The notes under the pieces are model-generated. The model did no database searches, was not told the DNA's origin, and was given only the letters and a program-made list of their open reading frames with translations. Positions 1-11,900 of a DNA stretch of 64,000 nt are shown here, in pieces. The first letter of the stretch is position 1. Each line of letters begins with the position of its first letter. Both the position numbers and the translations under genes were made by a program. This DNA is from Larimichthys crocea (taxonomy: Eukaryota; Chordata; Actinopteri; Sciaenidae), in contig NC_040011.1 in assembly GCF_000972845.2 (NCBI RefSeq), forward strand, positions 29,907,362 to 29,971,361. Direction: 5' to 3'.

Positions 1-3000
1 AAAAAATGCACTGCTTACTCCTGTACAAGCAAAATTTACTAAAAACTACAGAGAACCAATTTTTAACTTTTTTTTAAAAAGAACCTATTGTTTCCTGGGT
101 CTCCAGGAAACAATAGGCTTCAGAGATGGACTGCTTTGTTGCTGGTTTGGGGCTTTTTGTCTGATTTGTAGACAACAACACAAATATAGAATATTGCCAA
201 CATTAAGTCTTTAACCTAAAACCTGAACTGTAAAATTTAATGCTGTCCCATGCGTTGATCTCTCCCTAATTCTTTTATGACTGTATTAAACAGTGTTTTG
301 TCCCCATGACATGGGTTATAAAAGAACACGCATTATAAGCAGACCGCTATATTCTAACGCGTCAGATAAAATGCACACACATTTCCTCAGACACACACTT
401 GTTAACAGCTTCCTAAAGTCCCACAAACACTGGACCATTTTTCTTTTCCTCTCCCACAGTGCACCATTTCAAAAGCGTAGAATAGGCAGAACCAAATATT
501 TTTCTCGTTCCAAGCGTGAAAAGTACACAGGGCATATCTTTTTACGGTCCTCTTAAAAAACCCACGGTAATATGATGCTATTTCTTCATTCCGTCACGCT
601 GTCTGAGTTTTCTTTTCTTTAATTCCCTTTTGGTCTTTCACCATTTGAGCACAATAGGACAAGACTGGACCAAAACAAACTCAAAGCAAGGCATGCCTGC
701 GTCTGCCTGGAAGTTCGGACAAGGATGAGCAAGTAAGAGAAGTTTACAGAAAAAGAGAGAGAGGGAGTCTGGATTCTGCTTTTTTTCTTTCTGACCAGAC
801 GGATGAATGAGTCTTGAGCGGTTTTGATTCACATCCTATTTGTGACACCAGTTTGATGTTTGACAGAGATCTGAACTCTTCATCTCAAACCTGCAGAACC
901 ACCACAGCACTGCAGACATCCAAAGCAGAGATTCTCACAGTGTTTAACATTGCTGAGCCTCTCTGTTCCTCTCAGTGCTGGCAGTGCTGGTTTAAATCCA
1001 GAGGGGTTTTACATCTTGAAAAGAAAAAGAATAATCTCACAGCTGCCATGCAACCCCGCCATGCAAGTATTTACAGCTAGGAGCAAGAATATTCAAAGGG
1101 ATCCAGAACAAGTTGTTTTGAATAAGTTTATGCTTTCATGTTCGGTTTGCTTAGTCGATGGAACAAAGATCAGATGAGTTGGTCAGTTTCGCCCTGGGTT
1201 CCCAATTTCTGTGTGACAGTCAAATTTAATCCCTCGGCAATGAGCTCGGTGGGAGCTGAAATAACGAATGACCAGAATTAGATTTTGCGCAACGTGCCCC
1301 CGCTTGATTGACACATTCTACAATCAAATCAAAGTGCTGACAGCTGGAAAAGATTTCCCACAACTGTTGCGGTTTAGGGACAGAAAACCGAACGAATGGG
1401 ATAGCAAAATACAGAGAAAACACAGTAAAACAGAGACAGAGCTTGAAATAAGGATAAAGAATAAGACTTCTTCTTGACGTCACATGAGATTATTATTTGG
1501 AGCTTGGGTGCTATTTGTTTTCTATTAGTCTGACTGTTTTTGACTGGGAAGGTTGACTGAAAAGTAGGAAATTGAACTGCACCACAGAGATGCTCAGATA
1601 TAGTTTTTATAGTCTACAGCAGCTACAGTTTGCAAGCCGGCAAGCGGGTGGTTTTATCACGGTGATGATTTCATCATTTGTTTAACAAGAATTTTTTTTT
1701 TTACAGCTTCAGATCCCAGAAGTAGACGCTTAGATGAAGCAACTCATGACAGCTTTAAACAACTTTTTTTTGGCCTCTTGTGGACGACACAACCAACTAT
1801 GACACTGACCTGATAAGTTGTATTTGATCATGTTTTCTTACACATCCGGCAGACACAGAAAAACACGTCTCTGGTCCCCATTAATGATTAAAGTCCAACA
1901 TCCACCCTCCTTTTAGCCCTATTTGTGATCTGCACCGACACCTGAGGGAAATATGTGACTCTTAGGCTGCTAAATGCTCCACTATGTCTGTTCGCTGTTT
2001 GGTGCTGTGCAGGTAGTGTACAGTAGGTTTATCAGGGCTTTTTTCACTAAAAACAGCTGCCGGCTGTAGCTTATGTGAAAGTGGTTAGAGTGAGTCAAAA
2101 CATTAAAGTTGCGGGCCACAAAAACCACAACAATGAGCTGGGATATGCTAAAACGCTCTGTATGCTGAGTGGAATGCAGAGTTGGATGATAATTGACTGG
2201 GTTCCTCATCATGAGTGACCCCTTTCACATTTTACATGCGCGTCTGACCCATTGTTAATCTAAAAAACTATCATAAGGACTGAATTTGGCTAAAGACAAA
2301 TGGCCACACTCTCAGGCAGGACATAAAGCCTCTGCCTCGCCGCGTCACACCGCCTTCATGATCTCCCTCCAAGATTTCTGCATATTTTATGTCTCTGAAG
2401 TCTCGACATGGTGAATCGTACAAATGGGGATAACAGCTCACAATTTTGGACAGTCTCTTCTCGAAGGTCTTCATTGTATTGCACTCCTTTGCACACATAA
2501 GAAAAAGTGATGGTTGCACATATGACATGTACACTGACATTTCTGCATGTGTGTCTTGGGTTTTTTCGTATCCATCTAACGACAGACGATGTCCTGCGTT
2601 GTTTATATTCCTTTGAGGCAAACTCGATTATGATTTTAGACTAAATAAATGTGACTTTACTTGACTAATGAAGTAGTTGTCTAAAGAATGAGAAAAGACA
2701 GCCTGACATGCAGTTTGTTTGAAGCACACTGAGGCCCTCGCTCTGTCACATATGATTCCAATAAAGGTCAAAGTTTAAAGTTGGCTCAATCACTGTTGAT
2801 TTGAACCCAGCGATGAGGTTGTGGTCTACTTGTATCTTAAATTTGCCGTGCCTTCTTTCAAAGGCTCTTTTCTAAGTAGAAAGATGAAGTTTTTAGACTT
2901 TTTTTTATAATGTATTATGTCTGCAGAAACCTTTAAAAGAGAGCGGTGAAGAAAACTGCGGCTGTTCGGACTGTAAACGGAGAAATGTGATGAGTGTGAA

Positions 3001-3970
3001 AAACGGTGAAAAGGGGGATACAGCGTTAATGTCTACATACTTTCATAACCTGCATAAGCCCCATCTTTGCTTCTCCCTCTCTAAAGCTCTTGGTGGAGTT
3101 TCATTAAAGTATGCTTTTAAGTTAATGCAAGATCTTATCGTGCGTCTCCACTCACTCAGCTCAGATCCTCTCTCTGCCTCTCTCGCTTCATTTGTTATCA
3201 CTTCTAATCTTCTTCTTCCTTCCACTATTTCCCACTGCCTCGCTCAATCCACCCTCGCCCCCTCTCACACTCACCTTTCCTCACCACCCCCCACCGTCCG
3301 TTGTTCTCTGTCTGATTTACTCAGCCTGCTTCAAGGCACTCATTATCTACTTGAAGTTATGGAGTTCCTTAAAAGGCAGAAATAGAAGAAGGGCAAGAGG
3401 AGAGGAGTAATTCTTGAGGCCTGAGACACTAAGACCTAAACCCTTCCCTCCAATCCATCTTTTGCTTTGTCTTTTGCTCTCATCCTTCCGTCCACAGTTT
3501 GTGTTACACCAGTAGCCCTGTTTCTTTCTCTGCTGGCCTTGTTCATGTTTTCTTTCCCTGGCTCATCCATCATGTGCTGTCGCCGGCGGTCGTGACGCTG
3601 TCGTGTAATTATCTCATATTTATGCGAATATGCTTGTCCTGTACTAGTGCTGCCTCAGTTTTATGCGTACTCAGGGTTCCTTTGACTCCATGCCCCTGGC
3701 TTAAAAGCTTCATGTCATAATTCAAGCCAGAGGGAGACATTTGATTGGCCCACAGGCCCAACGGCACAGCAGGATCCTTTTGATATTACACCACTCTCAG
3801 TAGTGGCTGTCGTTTTCAGACAGCAGGAGTCCACGTGGAAGAAAAAACGATGAACGTGCTAATTACTTTTAGGCACCTACTCGCCTCACAGGGTTCAAAT
3901 GCACCATAAGCAATTCGGAGGATACATTTTATTATTGGTCTTTCAGTACTTTGCAAACATACAGTTTCAA
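1..3970. other. Intergenic, no supported gene
   Basis: I see no exon set, RNA gene or intact mobile element here. The open frames present, the longest 132 codons at 2987-3385, have no recognisable domain and low-complexity composition, and none has convincing splice partners. The only distinct structure is the perfect hairpin at 84-117, listed separately. Confidence 0.6.
84..117. repeat. Perfect 15-bp hairpin
   Basis: Arm 84-98 (CCTATTGTTTCCTGG) is exactly complementary to arm 103-117, with a 4-nt loop (gtct) at 99-102. The flanks do not extend the pairing. It is too short for a typical miRNA precursor. No element ends or target-site duplication are visible around it. Confidence 0.9.
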
Positions 3971-3974
3971 TTTG

Positions 3975-4045
3975 AGGAGCCACAGTGGGAGTCTAACCCC
4001 CTAACCACAGCACGGCTGGTGCCATGCTCTGCCCATTGAGCTGCA
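3975..4045 (-). repeat. tRNA-derived SINE head or tRNA pseudogene
   Basis: On the minus strand an A-box-like D-arm (AGCTCAATGGGCAGAGC, 4041-4025) is followed by a T-arm and B-box-like segment (GGGGTTAGACTCCCA) near 4000-3986. The spacing fits a tRNA-derived RNA polymerase III promoter. No complementary acceptor stem can be folded, so this is a SINE head or tRNA relic and not a functional tRNA gene. Confidence 0.5.
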
Positions 4046-5254
4046 GAGCAGAAGCGTGCAGAGAAACAGCAGGGAGGGTAATCACGGCCTACACTCAATG
4101 CCCGAAGGCCCAAATGCCCCTCGAATGTATAACTCAGGCCACATTCAACCTGGACTCCATTTTTAACATCTTTTTTCAATTCTGACCAAAGTCTTATTTG
4201 GTTATAATAAATCTCTGGACATCTTTCTTGCCAGCATGCCTGGCTCCACGCTCCGAAAAACAGCCTCAGAGACTCCCAGGGCCTGCTTGACGTGTAATGA
4301 TGGATATTGCAAAAAGGTTTGGAGTCAAACAAAAGACTCAATTTTCTTCACTTTCTGTGTAATGAAACATAAACTCTCATGCAGCTATTGTGGACATTTT
4401 CCCATTTTTCAAGAGAATAAAACCATTTTTGGAGACTGTCTGAGGTTTGTCTTTGCAGCAGCTGCCTGACATCTTACGGCCAGCGCTACAACTTCTGTGC
4501 TGCACTACTGACTGCAGCCCTGCGAAGCCAAAGCTGTTGTTGGTTTTTTTCCCCTCTTTCCCACATGGCATTGGTTTTCTACCATTGGCATTTTAAGACC
4601 TCTTACATCATTCTACATTAGTACACACCAAGTTTGTATTTCATTTGAAAAGTGGAAGCTGCAAAGCTAAGTTAACTAGCGTCCACTTTGCCAGCTCCCA
4701 CTAGTGTCCTAGTTAGCCTAAATCCCACGAGACATTACTTTTCTTTCATGTTATTGCAACACCTGCTGAGTGCCATTGTCAAGCTCCTGCACACTAAGTG
4801 TTGTGTTCGACCTATATAATGGAGAGGGTCTTAGCTGTCTCTCTTTCATGTGGTGATGGTAAAACTTAGAGCACGAGGTAGCCTTGTAACCTCAGCACTG
4901 GGTTACACCCACTGCCAACTTCATAGTTGCATCAAATAGAAATTAGACACTTTGGTTGCTTTATAATTTGCTTATTTTATATTTTAATTAGCTGCTAATA
5001 TTTTATTTTATTTTCTGGCAGGAGTTTGCAGCCATGTTGCCAGTCATTTGTTATGTTTTTAGATTGACAGATTGAATTTTTTTCCTGCTCAGCTACTCGT
5101 AGTTATGATATAAATGACATGATGTGAACACGAGTCAATCTTAATTTCCTGTGTGGCTGTTGGAGATAAAGTCATATGACCGCCGACATGGAGACTGTGC
5201 CAATACATTACCTGTAGCAACTCAAGAATGAAAAATTTGTTTAAATTAATTTTA

Positions 5255-5600
5255 ATTTCAGTTTGAACAACTTTATTAATCCCACTGTAATTAATTTGGG
5301 GCAGTTTTACACACAGAGAAACACAGGAAACATTCAAACACAAAGATAAATGATAAATAAACTACAAAAGGACAAGATAAAAAATAGTTTAAAAAGCCAG
5401 ATAAGACCAGATAATAAAACAGATTAAAAAACATACGCCAACATTGACAATGGTTTAAGAACAAGACTACAGAACATTAAGTAATCAGATTGCAGAGGGA
5501 ATTAATGATTTAGAGTATCTGTTGGCCCTGATGGCAACAGAGAAAATTTACTTTCCAGGATGTATCCAGAAAAAGCCAAAATATGTGATGTTTTTCGGAG
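5255..5600. repeat. Interspersed LINE-like 3' fragment
   Basis: The stretch opens with an 'actttattaatccc' motif and continues with A-rich sequence and a gcagagggaatnaatgattt-type block. This resembles the reversed 3' tail of teleost non-LTR elements that carry a TTTATTGATCCC motif. No reverse transcriptase reading frame remains. The assignment is from memory of fish repeat consensus sequences. Confidence 0.4.
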
Positions 5601-6362
5601 GTCTGTTCCTCATTGCAGTTTTTTTTCTTGTTATCTTAGCCATTATTTTGCCAATATGATGCAATGTGAAGGCGTGTAATTGTGTGCTGGAAACTCATAC
5701 TGTTGTGCTTGATTTTTGTTAAATTCATTCATCTTCCTGGATTGACAGGCCGCACCCACATAACAAAGATGTATGAAGCTCTGCAGTAAAGATGAGCTAA
5801 GAAGAATAATGGGGGAAATGCTTTAAGACAAGAGTCATACGGCTTCAGGAGGGAACAAGAGGCTGGAACCAAACAAGTGTCAAAAAAGACATATTTGTGC
5901 TTTGTTTCTTGAGTTGGAGAGCGCTGGATTACATTAAGGAGAAAGTTCCTGCTCCAAATCTTGCCATGGGGTAAATAAGTACACTGGAAGCTGTTTTGTT
6001 TCAGCCAAGAGTACTGTTTCCTAAATGATTGGCCAGTAGTTAAAGAGGTTAAATAGACCTCTCTTGTAAAAAGTGGCACCATGCTGTTTTTATAGGCCTC
6101 TGTTGCCCTCCTGTGGTGAACAGTAAGCGTTACCATTAGCGGTTCATGACGTCTCAGGAGCTGAAAGTGTGTTTGACCACCTGTGTGTAGTTTTGAGCTG
6201 AGAAGAATGATGTGTTATGTCCTCCTGCTAATGGAATCACAGGATTAGATATGTTTTATGTTTCAGGTACCGTGAGACTCGCCCGCTCCCCTGCCAACCC
6301 ACCAACCGTCCCCGCATTAATGAAAATTAAGACCACATTGAGTTTGAGCGTGCAACTGTGTA

Positions 6363-6380
6363 TGTGTGTGTGTGTGTGTG
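6363..6380. repeat. (TG)9 microsatellite
   Basis: Uninterrupted TG dinucleotides. Confidence 0.95.
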
Positions 6381-6528
6381 CATTCACTGATTGCTGTCTG
6401 GATCTGATTTAAGTAGAAACAGATTGAAGAATGATAATTAGCTCTAATAAGATGGAATTTCCCTAACTATGTCAAACAGCAGCCGCATCACAGGGCTGCT
6501 TTAAAAGGGGCTTCAGGTCAATTGGAAC

Positions 6529-6550
6529 CACACACACACACACACACACA
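6529..6550. repeat. (CA)11 microsatellite
   Basis: Uninterrupted CA dinucleotides, 150 bp after the preceding TG tract. Confidence 0.95.
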
Positions 6551-6658
6551 TAAGCACAGGCCTATGATAACTCTATCTGCTATTGATCAGAAATGTTTTT
6601 AGATCTACAAATAAATACAAGTTCTGTAACCTAATCTCCTGCATGCTGGACGTAAACC

Positions 6659-6862
6659 AGTGTAGAAGGATTTAGTGGCAGTAGTTGCTGATTGCAACGC
6701 CCTCGTTTCACCCTCTCCTCCCTAGTGTGAAGAAAACGTGTTAAAAACACACATAAAGTGTAGAGCCAGTGTTTAGTTGATCTGTTCTGGAAACAAGGGG
6801 GTGCCACATGGTAAGGTAACAAAAACACAACAATTCCTATACTCAGGTGATTAAATACTAAC
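6659..6862 (+). mobile_element. MITE copy 1 (degraded, 'GGTCCAGTGTGTAG' family)
   Basis: The segment carries internal blocks also seen in the 20184-20483 element or its family: a gtgtagaaggatttagtggca start, a tgctgattgcaac block, an agccagtgtttagttg block, and a terminal gtaaggtaacaaaaacacaac...ctcaggtgatta block. Both terminal inverted repeats are eroded. It codes for no transposase. Confidence 0.55.
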
Positions 6863-6864
6863 CT

Positions 6865-7144
6865 GAGGCAATAGTTTGACATTTTGGGATATACCATAAT
6901 ACTTATTCACTTTATGGACAAGAGTTAAATGAGAAGATTTTTTCTGTTTGTACAGTGAATATGAAGCAGCTGGTTAGCTTGGCTTACAGGACTGGAAACA
7001 GTTTTTACACAAACATGATACAGTGTATTCATTTGTGATTGTTTGACCTTCAAACAGAGCTAATTACATTTAGAGGAATAGTTAAATGTTTTTGCTTTTT
7101 CGTTTCAGACAGAAAGTTAGATGATAAGAATGATACCAGTTTTA

Positions 7145-7197
<53 letters not shown>

Positions 7198-7445
7198 ATA
7201 AAAACTATAGTGGGCAGCTGGTTAACTTAGCCTAGCACAAAGACTGGGAGCAGGGGGAAACATCTAGGTTGTCATAGGTAGTTACTGCTCAGTCGAGAAA
7301 TGATCACATAACCCCTCGAAATATAGGAATTTCTATTTTTACACTTTGGCTTCCAACGTGTTAATCAATAATCTTAAGAGACATTTAGACAAGTCCAGAC
7401 TAGCTGCTTCCCCTTGTTTCCAGTCTTTATGCTAAGATAATCCAC
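6865..7445. repeat. Fold-back interspersed repeat, two partial copies
   Basis: Blocks such as 'gcagctggttagcttggctta', 'actggaaacag' and the opposite-sense 'gtttccagtctttatgctaag' (around 7420-7435) recur in both orientations. This is typical of an abundant fish non-autonomous repeat. A first partial copy spans about 6868-7050. A second, containing the (TG)23 tract, spans about 7075-7445. Nothing coding remains. Confidence 0.5.
7149..7194. repeat. (TG)23 microsatellite
   Basis: 46 bp of uninterrupted TG, the longest pure dinucleotide tract in the window. It lies inside the fold-back repeat. Confidence 0.97.
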
Positions 7446-7839
7446 TTGTCTGCTTGCCTTTAACCCCTTACAAACTGTTCATATTCAATTATCTTGAATC
7501 TTGACCCGGTCCAAGAAAATCCTCATAAAAAAAAGTGTCTATACCAAATTGTGAACTACAGATCTATTTAGAATACATAAATAGCCTATCTCACATTAAT
7601 AAATTCATTATTATTCCTTAATTTATGATTTAGATAGCATGAGAGTGGATTTGTTTTTGGAGAAAAAAACACCTATATCACGCTCTATTATGTCTTGTTT
7701 TACCGAAGACATGAACACATGACAGCCATAATTATTTAAATATATCTTACTGATAGTGTGGTTATCACCCTCTCTTTCTACCACCCTCTCGCTACCATAT
7801 CCCCATTACAGTTTATAGTTAGTTTAGGATTTCCTGCCG

Positions 7840-8042
7840 CTGTGCATCTGTGTCTCTCTATCTCTATCACAGGTTCCACTGCTACTGTAATTATTTTATC
7901 ATTCATTGTAATTGTATAACCTGTTTGTGATGATTTGTTCTGTACACGTGACATCTATTGCACGTCTGTCCATCCTGGGAGAGGGATCCCTCCTCTGTGG
8001 CTCTTCCTGAGGCTTCTTCCACCTTTTTTCCCTGTTAAAAGG
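7840..8042 (+). repeat. Abundant teleost interspersed repeat fragment
   Basis: It contains a 'gacatctattgcacgtctgtccatcctgggagagggatccctcctctgtggctc' type block (about 7950-8005) and then ttttttccctgttaaaaggc. From memory this is the interior of a widespread fish repeat whose 3' end is the AAATCAAATCAAATC-type tail seen reversed at 40688-40790. No open frame is associated with it. Confidence 0.5.
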
Positions 8043-8059
8043 CGCAAAATAGCGCCTTT

Positions 8060-8335
8060 CTAGTCTTGTGTGTTACACTACATATCTCATTCACCCATTG
8101 ACACACATTCACACACTGTTGGCACTGGCTGCCATGCAAGGTGCCAACTGCTCATCAGTTTTAGGAGCTAAGGAGCTAACCATTTATACTCATTCACACA
8201 TCAATGATGCAGTCTTTGGGAGCAATTTGGGATTCAGTATCTTGCCCAAGGACACTTCAACATGCAGACTGGAGGAGCTGGGGATCAAACCGTCAATCAT
8301 CTGATTAGTAGACGACCCGCTCTACGGCCTAAGCC
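8060..8335 (-). repeat. tRNA-derived SINE, minus strand
   Basis: On the minus strand the element starts at about 8335 with a tRNA-like head. The head has a GTAGAGCGGGTCGTC D-arm and a GGTTTGATCCC B box (8294-8281). A body follows that matches a common fish repeat (…AAGTGTCCTTGGGCAAGATACTGAA…). A related degraded head in the other orientation lies at 38035-38110. Confidence 0.6.
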
Positions 8336-8571
8336 TGAGAAAATATTCAATTTGGTGCCTCTTTTTTTTTAGTGCATAGTTTTGTTCTTCAACTCTTTCG
8401 CAACAGTGCCAGTTATCATGTCTGATTTGGAAACCTGCCTGTTACACACCTAAGAAACTTTGGCCTTCACCACGAGAGAATCAGCACACAGGTTTGAAAA
8501 CCATGTCACGTCATGATCAAAACAATCCTTCAACGTCTCCAGAGGGGTGATGTTGACGCCTGTCAGTCTGG

Positions 8572-8960
8572 ATGTTGTTCCAAAGTCTTTCCAAAAAGCT
8601 CCAGGACTCCATTGAATCCCAGCCAGCTACATACCGTACAAGTGGAAGAAACTCAGGGACAGAAGTGAATCTTCCAAGAAGTCATCGTCCTGCCAAAATC
8701 TCTCCAAGAGCAAAGTACACACAGGAAGTCAAAAAGTTTCAACATCCAGAGGTCTTGCAGGCTTCTTTTGTCCTTGGCTTCGGCCAGCGTTCATGAGTCC
8801 ACCATCAAAAAGAAGCTAGATAAAAATGAGATTCATGGAAAAGAACCAAGACTGAAACTACTGCGCATGAAGAAGAAAAATGAACACTTGTCTGAAGGTT
8901 GCCAAAAAGCACCTAGGCAATCCTTAAGAGTGAAAACTTTTTGGCAAACACACGTACAGT
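8572..8960 (+). pseudogene. Tc1-like transposase relic
   Basis: Two overlapping frames encode consecutive parts of a Tc1/mariner transposase DNA-binding region. The first (8572-8796) contains NLPRSHRPAKISPRAK, the typical Tc1 'NLPRSGRP.KISPRA' AT-hook/linker motif. The second (8768-8962) continues with SVHESTIKKKLDKNEIHGK, the HTH segment, followed by a degenerate KPLL..KN-like region. The frame shifts between them near 8775. The N-terminal helix and the whole DDE catalytic domain are absent, and no terminal inverted repeats were found nearby. It is a dead, truncated insertion. Confidence 0.8.
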
Positions 8961-8964
8961 AGGC

Positions 8965-11900
8965 GTCATAACAAAATCCCTGCTGTTTATGACACAGAGG
9001 AAAATGGTACATTCATATTAAGATGTGTATTCATAGTCAAACATAGTATTAGTCACGGTATTGTTGTTTCTGCATTGTCAGTGCACCTGGATTCATCAGG
9101 CTTTGATTAAGCATCGCAGAAAGTCTGCAGACAACCGTATCAAACCACAAGTTTTGGAAGAGATCTGGATACTTTATTTGCTCAGTTATATTTGTTCATT
9201 GTTGTCAGGACTGATTTTTTTCATTCAAGCAATTAAAAAAAAGCAAACACATTTGCAATCAGTTGGCAAGCTATAGCAGAAAGCCAACACAGCTCATGAG
9301 CTAATGGGACCTTTTTAACAGCAGACTTTCTTTTTGCAGGTGTTACTAATAACATTAACAATGGCTCTGTTCTTTTCAAGTGTCCCAGAAAGTCATGACA
9401 GTGTGACAGTGAGCCAGCATGAACAAAGGACCTCTTCATGTAAGATATTTTGGCGTCTCAGAGCAGAAAAATGCCACATTGATGTCTTATTGGAGACTCA
9501 AAATTTTTCTGAAAGCTCCAATAGATCTGACTTGGCACTCGCTTATATGGAACTGCCAGAAAACCAAACAAATATGGAGGCCTCACATCAGCCAAAGTTC
9601 AATGTAATTAAACTCAAATTTAATAAATATGATGTTATATTACGAGTGTGATGTATTTTTAATCCTTACATCACCACCATCACACCAGCTCTGTAATCAT
9701 ACACCCATCTTGACGATGCTCACGTCATTAACACGGGAATCTTTCCCATCTCTAACGTCTATACAACATGATGTCACTTTTGCTTTTCCTGCTTTGACAA
9801 GTCAGAATGTCTGCTGTGAAAAACGCCATACTATATTCACTGAATGTTGGAAAACAATAACAAGAACTTTAAAACCACAAATGTCTCTTGGGTTGAATCA
9901 GTTCTGTAATACCTCACAGAGAGGAATGCATGTGAGAGGGCTCTTTATAAATGTGACAAATACTTTCTGAGTTTCAGGGGTTTTGAGTTATTTCCCAAAA
10001 TATTTTTTTTAACCTCTGTCTAAAAGGTTTTACTTCTTCTTCTAACTGAAAATCATCTCTCACACATGATTCATGACTCTCATCTTTCAGTGTGCAATTG
10101 GTATTCAACAACCCATTCAACCGTAACACACTGTAAATCTTTATGCAAAGCAGCTCCTTTTCTCGGGTTTCATGATTTGTATGAGAAACATCTGACAGAA
10201 AATGAGAATAACAATGACTTTAAAGCCACGGGAAACTCAAATCCACAGTAGTGCTTTAACTTTTAATGTTTTAGGTACATAATAATAGCTAATGATTTGA
10301 GTTTTGATGATCAGGTAAATGCTGTCTGTCATTCCCACTCTACGCTCCGTATGCCTGTTTTTGTAACTTTTAACTTTGTGCTCCGGGTACGATAATATTT
10401 TAGGCCAATGAGTCACACACTACCAACCATTTTACTGATTTTGGTGAAAATGGATGATGTTTGATGGAGAAAATGTTTTCTGGCTTTCCTTCGGATGTCC
10501 TCTACTTGCTCTGCTACTCTTTACGGAGTTTCCTGATGGACAGTGAAGTAAAGTGTTGCTAACTGTAGCTGCTGTTAGATCAGTTTGTTAGCTGGGCTGC
10601 CTGGACTATGAGTTCAGAGTACTGGAGAGTGTTGGTGTTTGTACCACAAGTGTTTTGGACCATTAGAAAGAGGTTTGCCAGTGCAGCCAGCGTAGAACTG
10701 GAGCTGGGCAAGCGGTCAGTGTAACCTCAACAGCTTCTATGGACACAGGAACTTTTTTCTTTACTTAGCTGTGACACTGATAGAGCTCACAGTTTGGTAG
10801 ATGAAAAATAGAGAAATTAGAGTCCTGTCACAGTCATTGTAGCATGTAAATCCATAATCAGTCAAAACATGCTGTCTATACAGTCCGCCTCACTCTATTC
10901 ACAGTTAAAGTCAGATGTCCTCATTCAACTCATCACACACTGTACTGTTTGTCCAAAGTTTGTCCATCTCTCATGGTGATAAAACAATTTATTTGATCTC
11001 TCATAATTAGACGTCCATGGAGAAGAATCAAAGGGTCTTTTCTATGTCTGTACATGCAGGCTACAGAATTGGTTTAATGTGTTACTATAAGAGTGAACAT
11101 CTTGTTTGTGACTGACACCCACAATATACAATCATCCAAACTTTGCTCATTGACAAAGTTAATGACAACAGTATGGCTCCGCACAGATGCTGTTTTGAAG
11201 CTAACCTGACCTTTGACCTCCCTGCAACATGGACAAAAACCATGACCACGAAAACATGACTATGTTTCTGTGAGCAGCCTCTATAATGGATTAAACATTT
11301 ACCAAGACAATGTAAATAAAACCACAACATTCTGAATCGTATGTTTTTGATTTAATGACTGCAAGATGAAAATAAAAGCTGCATTTGAATCAATTTTCCA
11401 ATCAAGTTTCCATGACTTATACAGAGGACCCACATGAAACTGGACATGTTTGCATGTATATCACATACCAGGCAATCATACTGTCACATACATTTCCTTC
11501 TCTGTGGGTGTTGAGGCAATCCCTCTTTAGTAATGCTGCCCGTCCAGCAGGTGGAGCCCTCCATCAGCAGTCCAACATTGGCATCCTCTGCCAGTTTTCT
11601 TTTCTGAGCAAGCTAAAAACCAAAATGAGAGACTCATTGCTCTAAATCCATACTGAAAAACATTTAATAATCTAAAGAAAAAAAACTTTAAAAGCATAAT
11701 TCCTTGTTATTACACATCTCTAATGACTTCAGATGCAGACAGCCATGATATAATGGAGAGAACTCAGCTAATCAAGTTTTATTTTAACCTCTGAACGTCA
11801 TATCATGAGAGGAAGGAGTCTTTGATGGTTTTAAAAATGATTTGACTGAAATAATTAGACAAGCATTACCCACTGGTCGGTTTTGTTAATGAAAACTACA

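Noticed and set aside
2987..3385. 132-codon open frame
   Set aside because: Ser/Leu/Pro-rich translation of CT-rich DNA, with no recognisable domain, splice partners or family resemblance.
3975..4045. Functional tRNA gene
   Set aside because: A and B boxes are visible, but no acceptor stem forms and the anticodon arm is not convincing.
5729..6136. 135-codon open frame, minus strand
   Set aside because: No recognisable motif or splice partners, and it lies in repeat-like sequence. Treated as a chance frame.
7149..7194. CRISPR-like or tandem functional array
   Set aside because: A simple TG microsatellite in a vertebrate genome, as are the other dinucleotide tracts.
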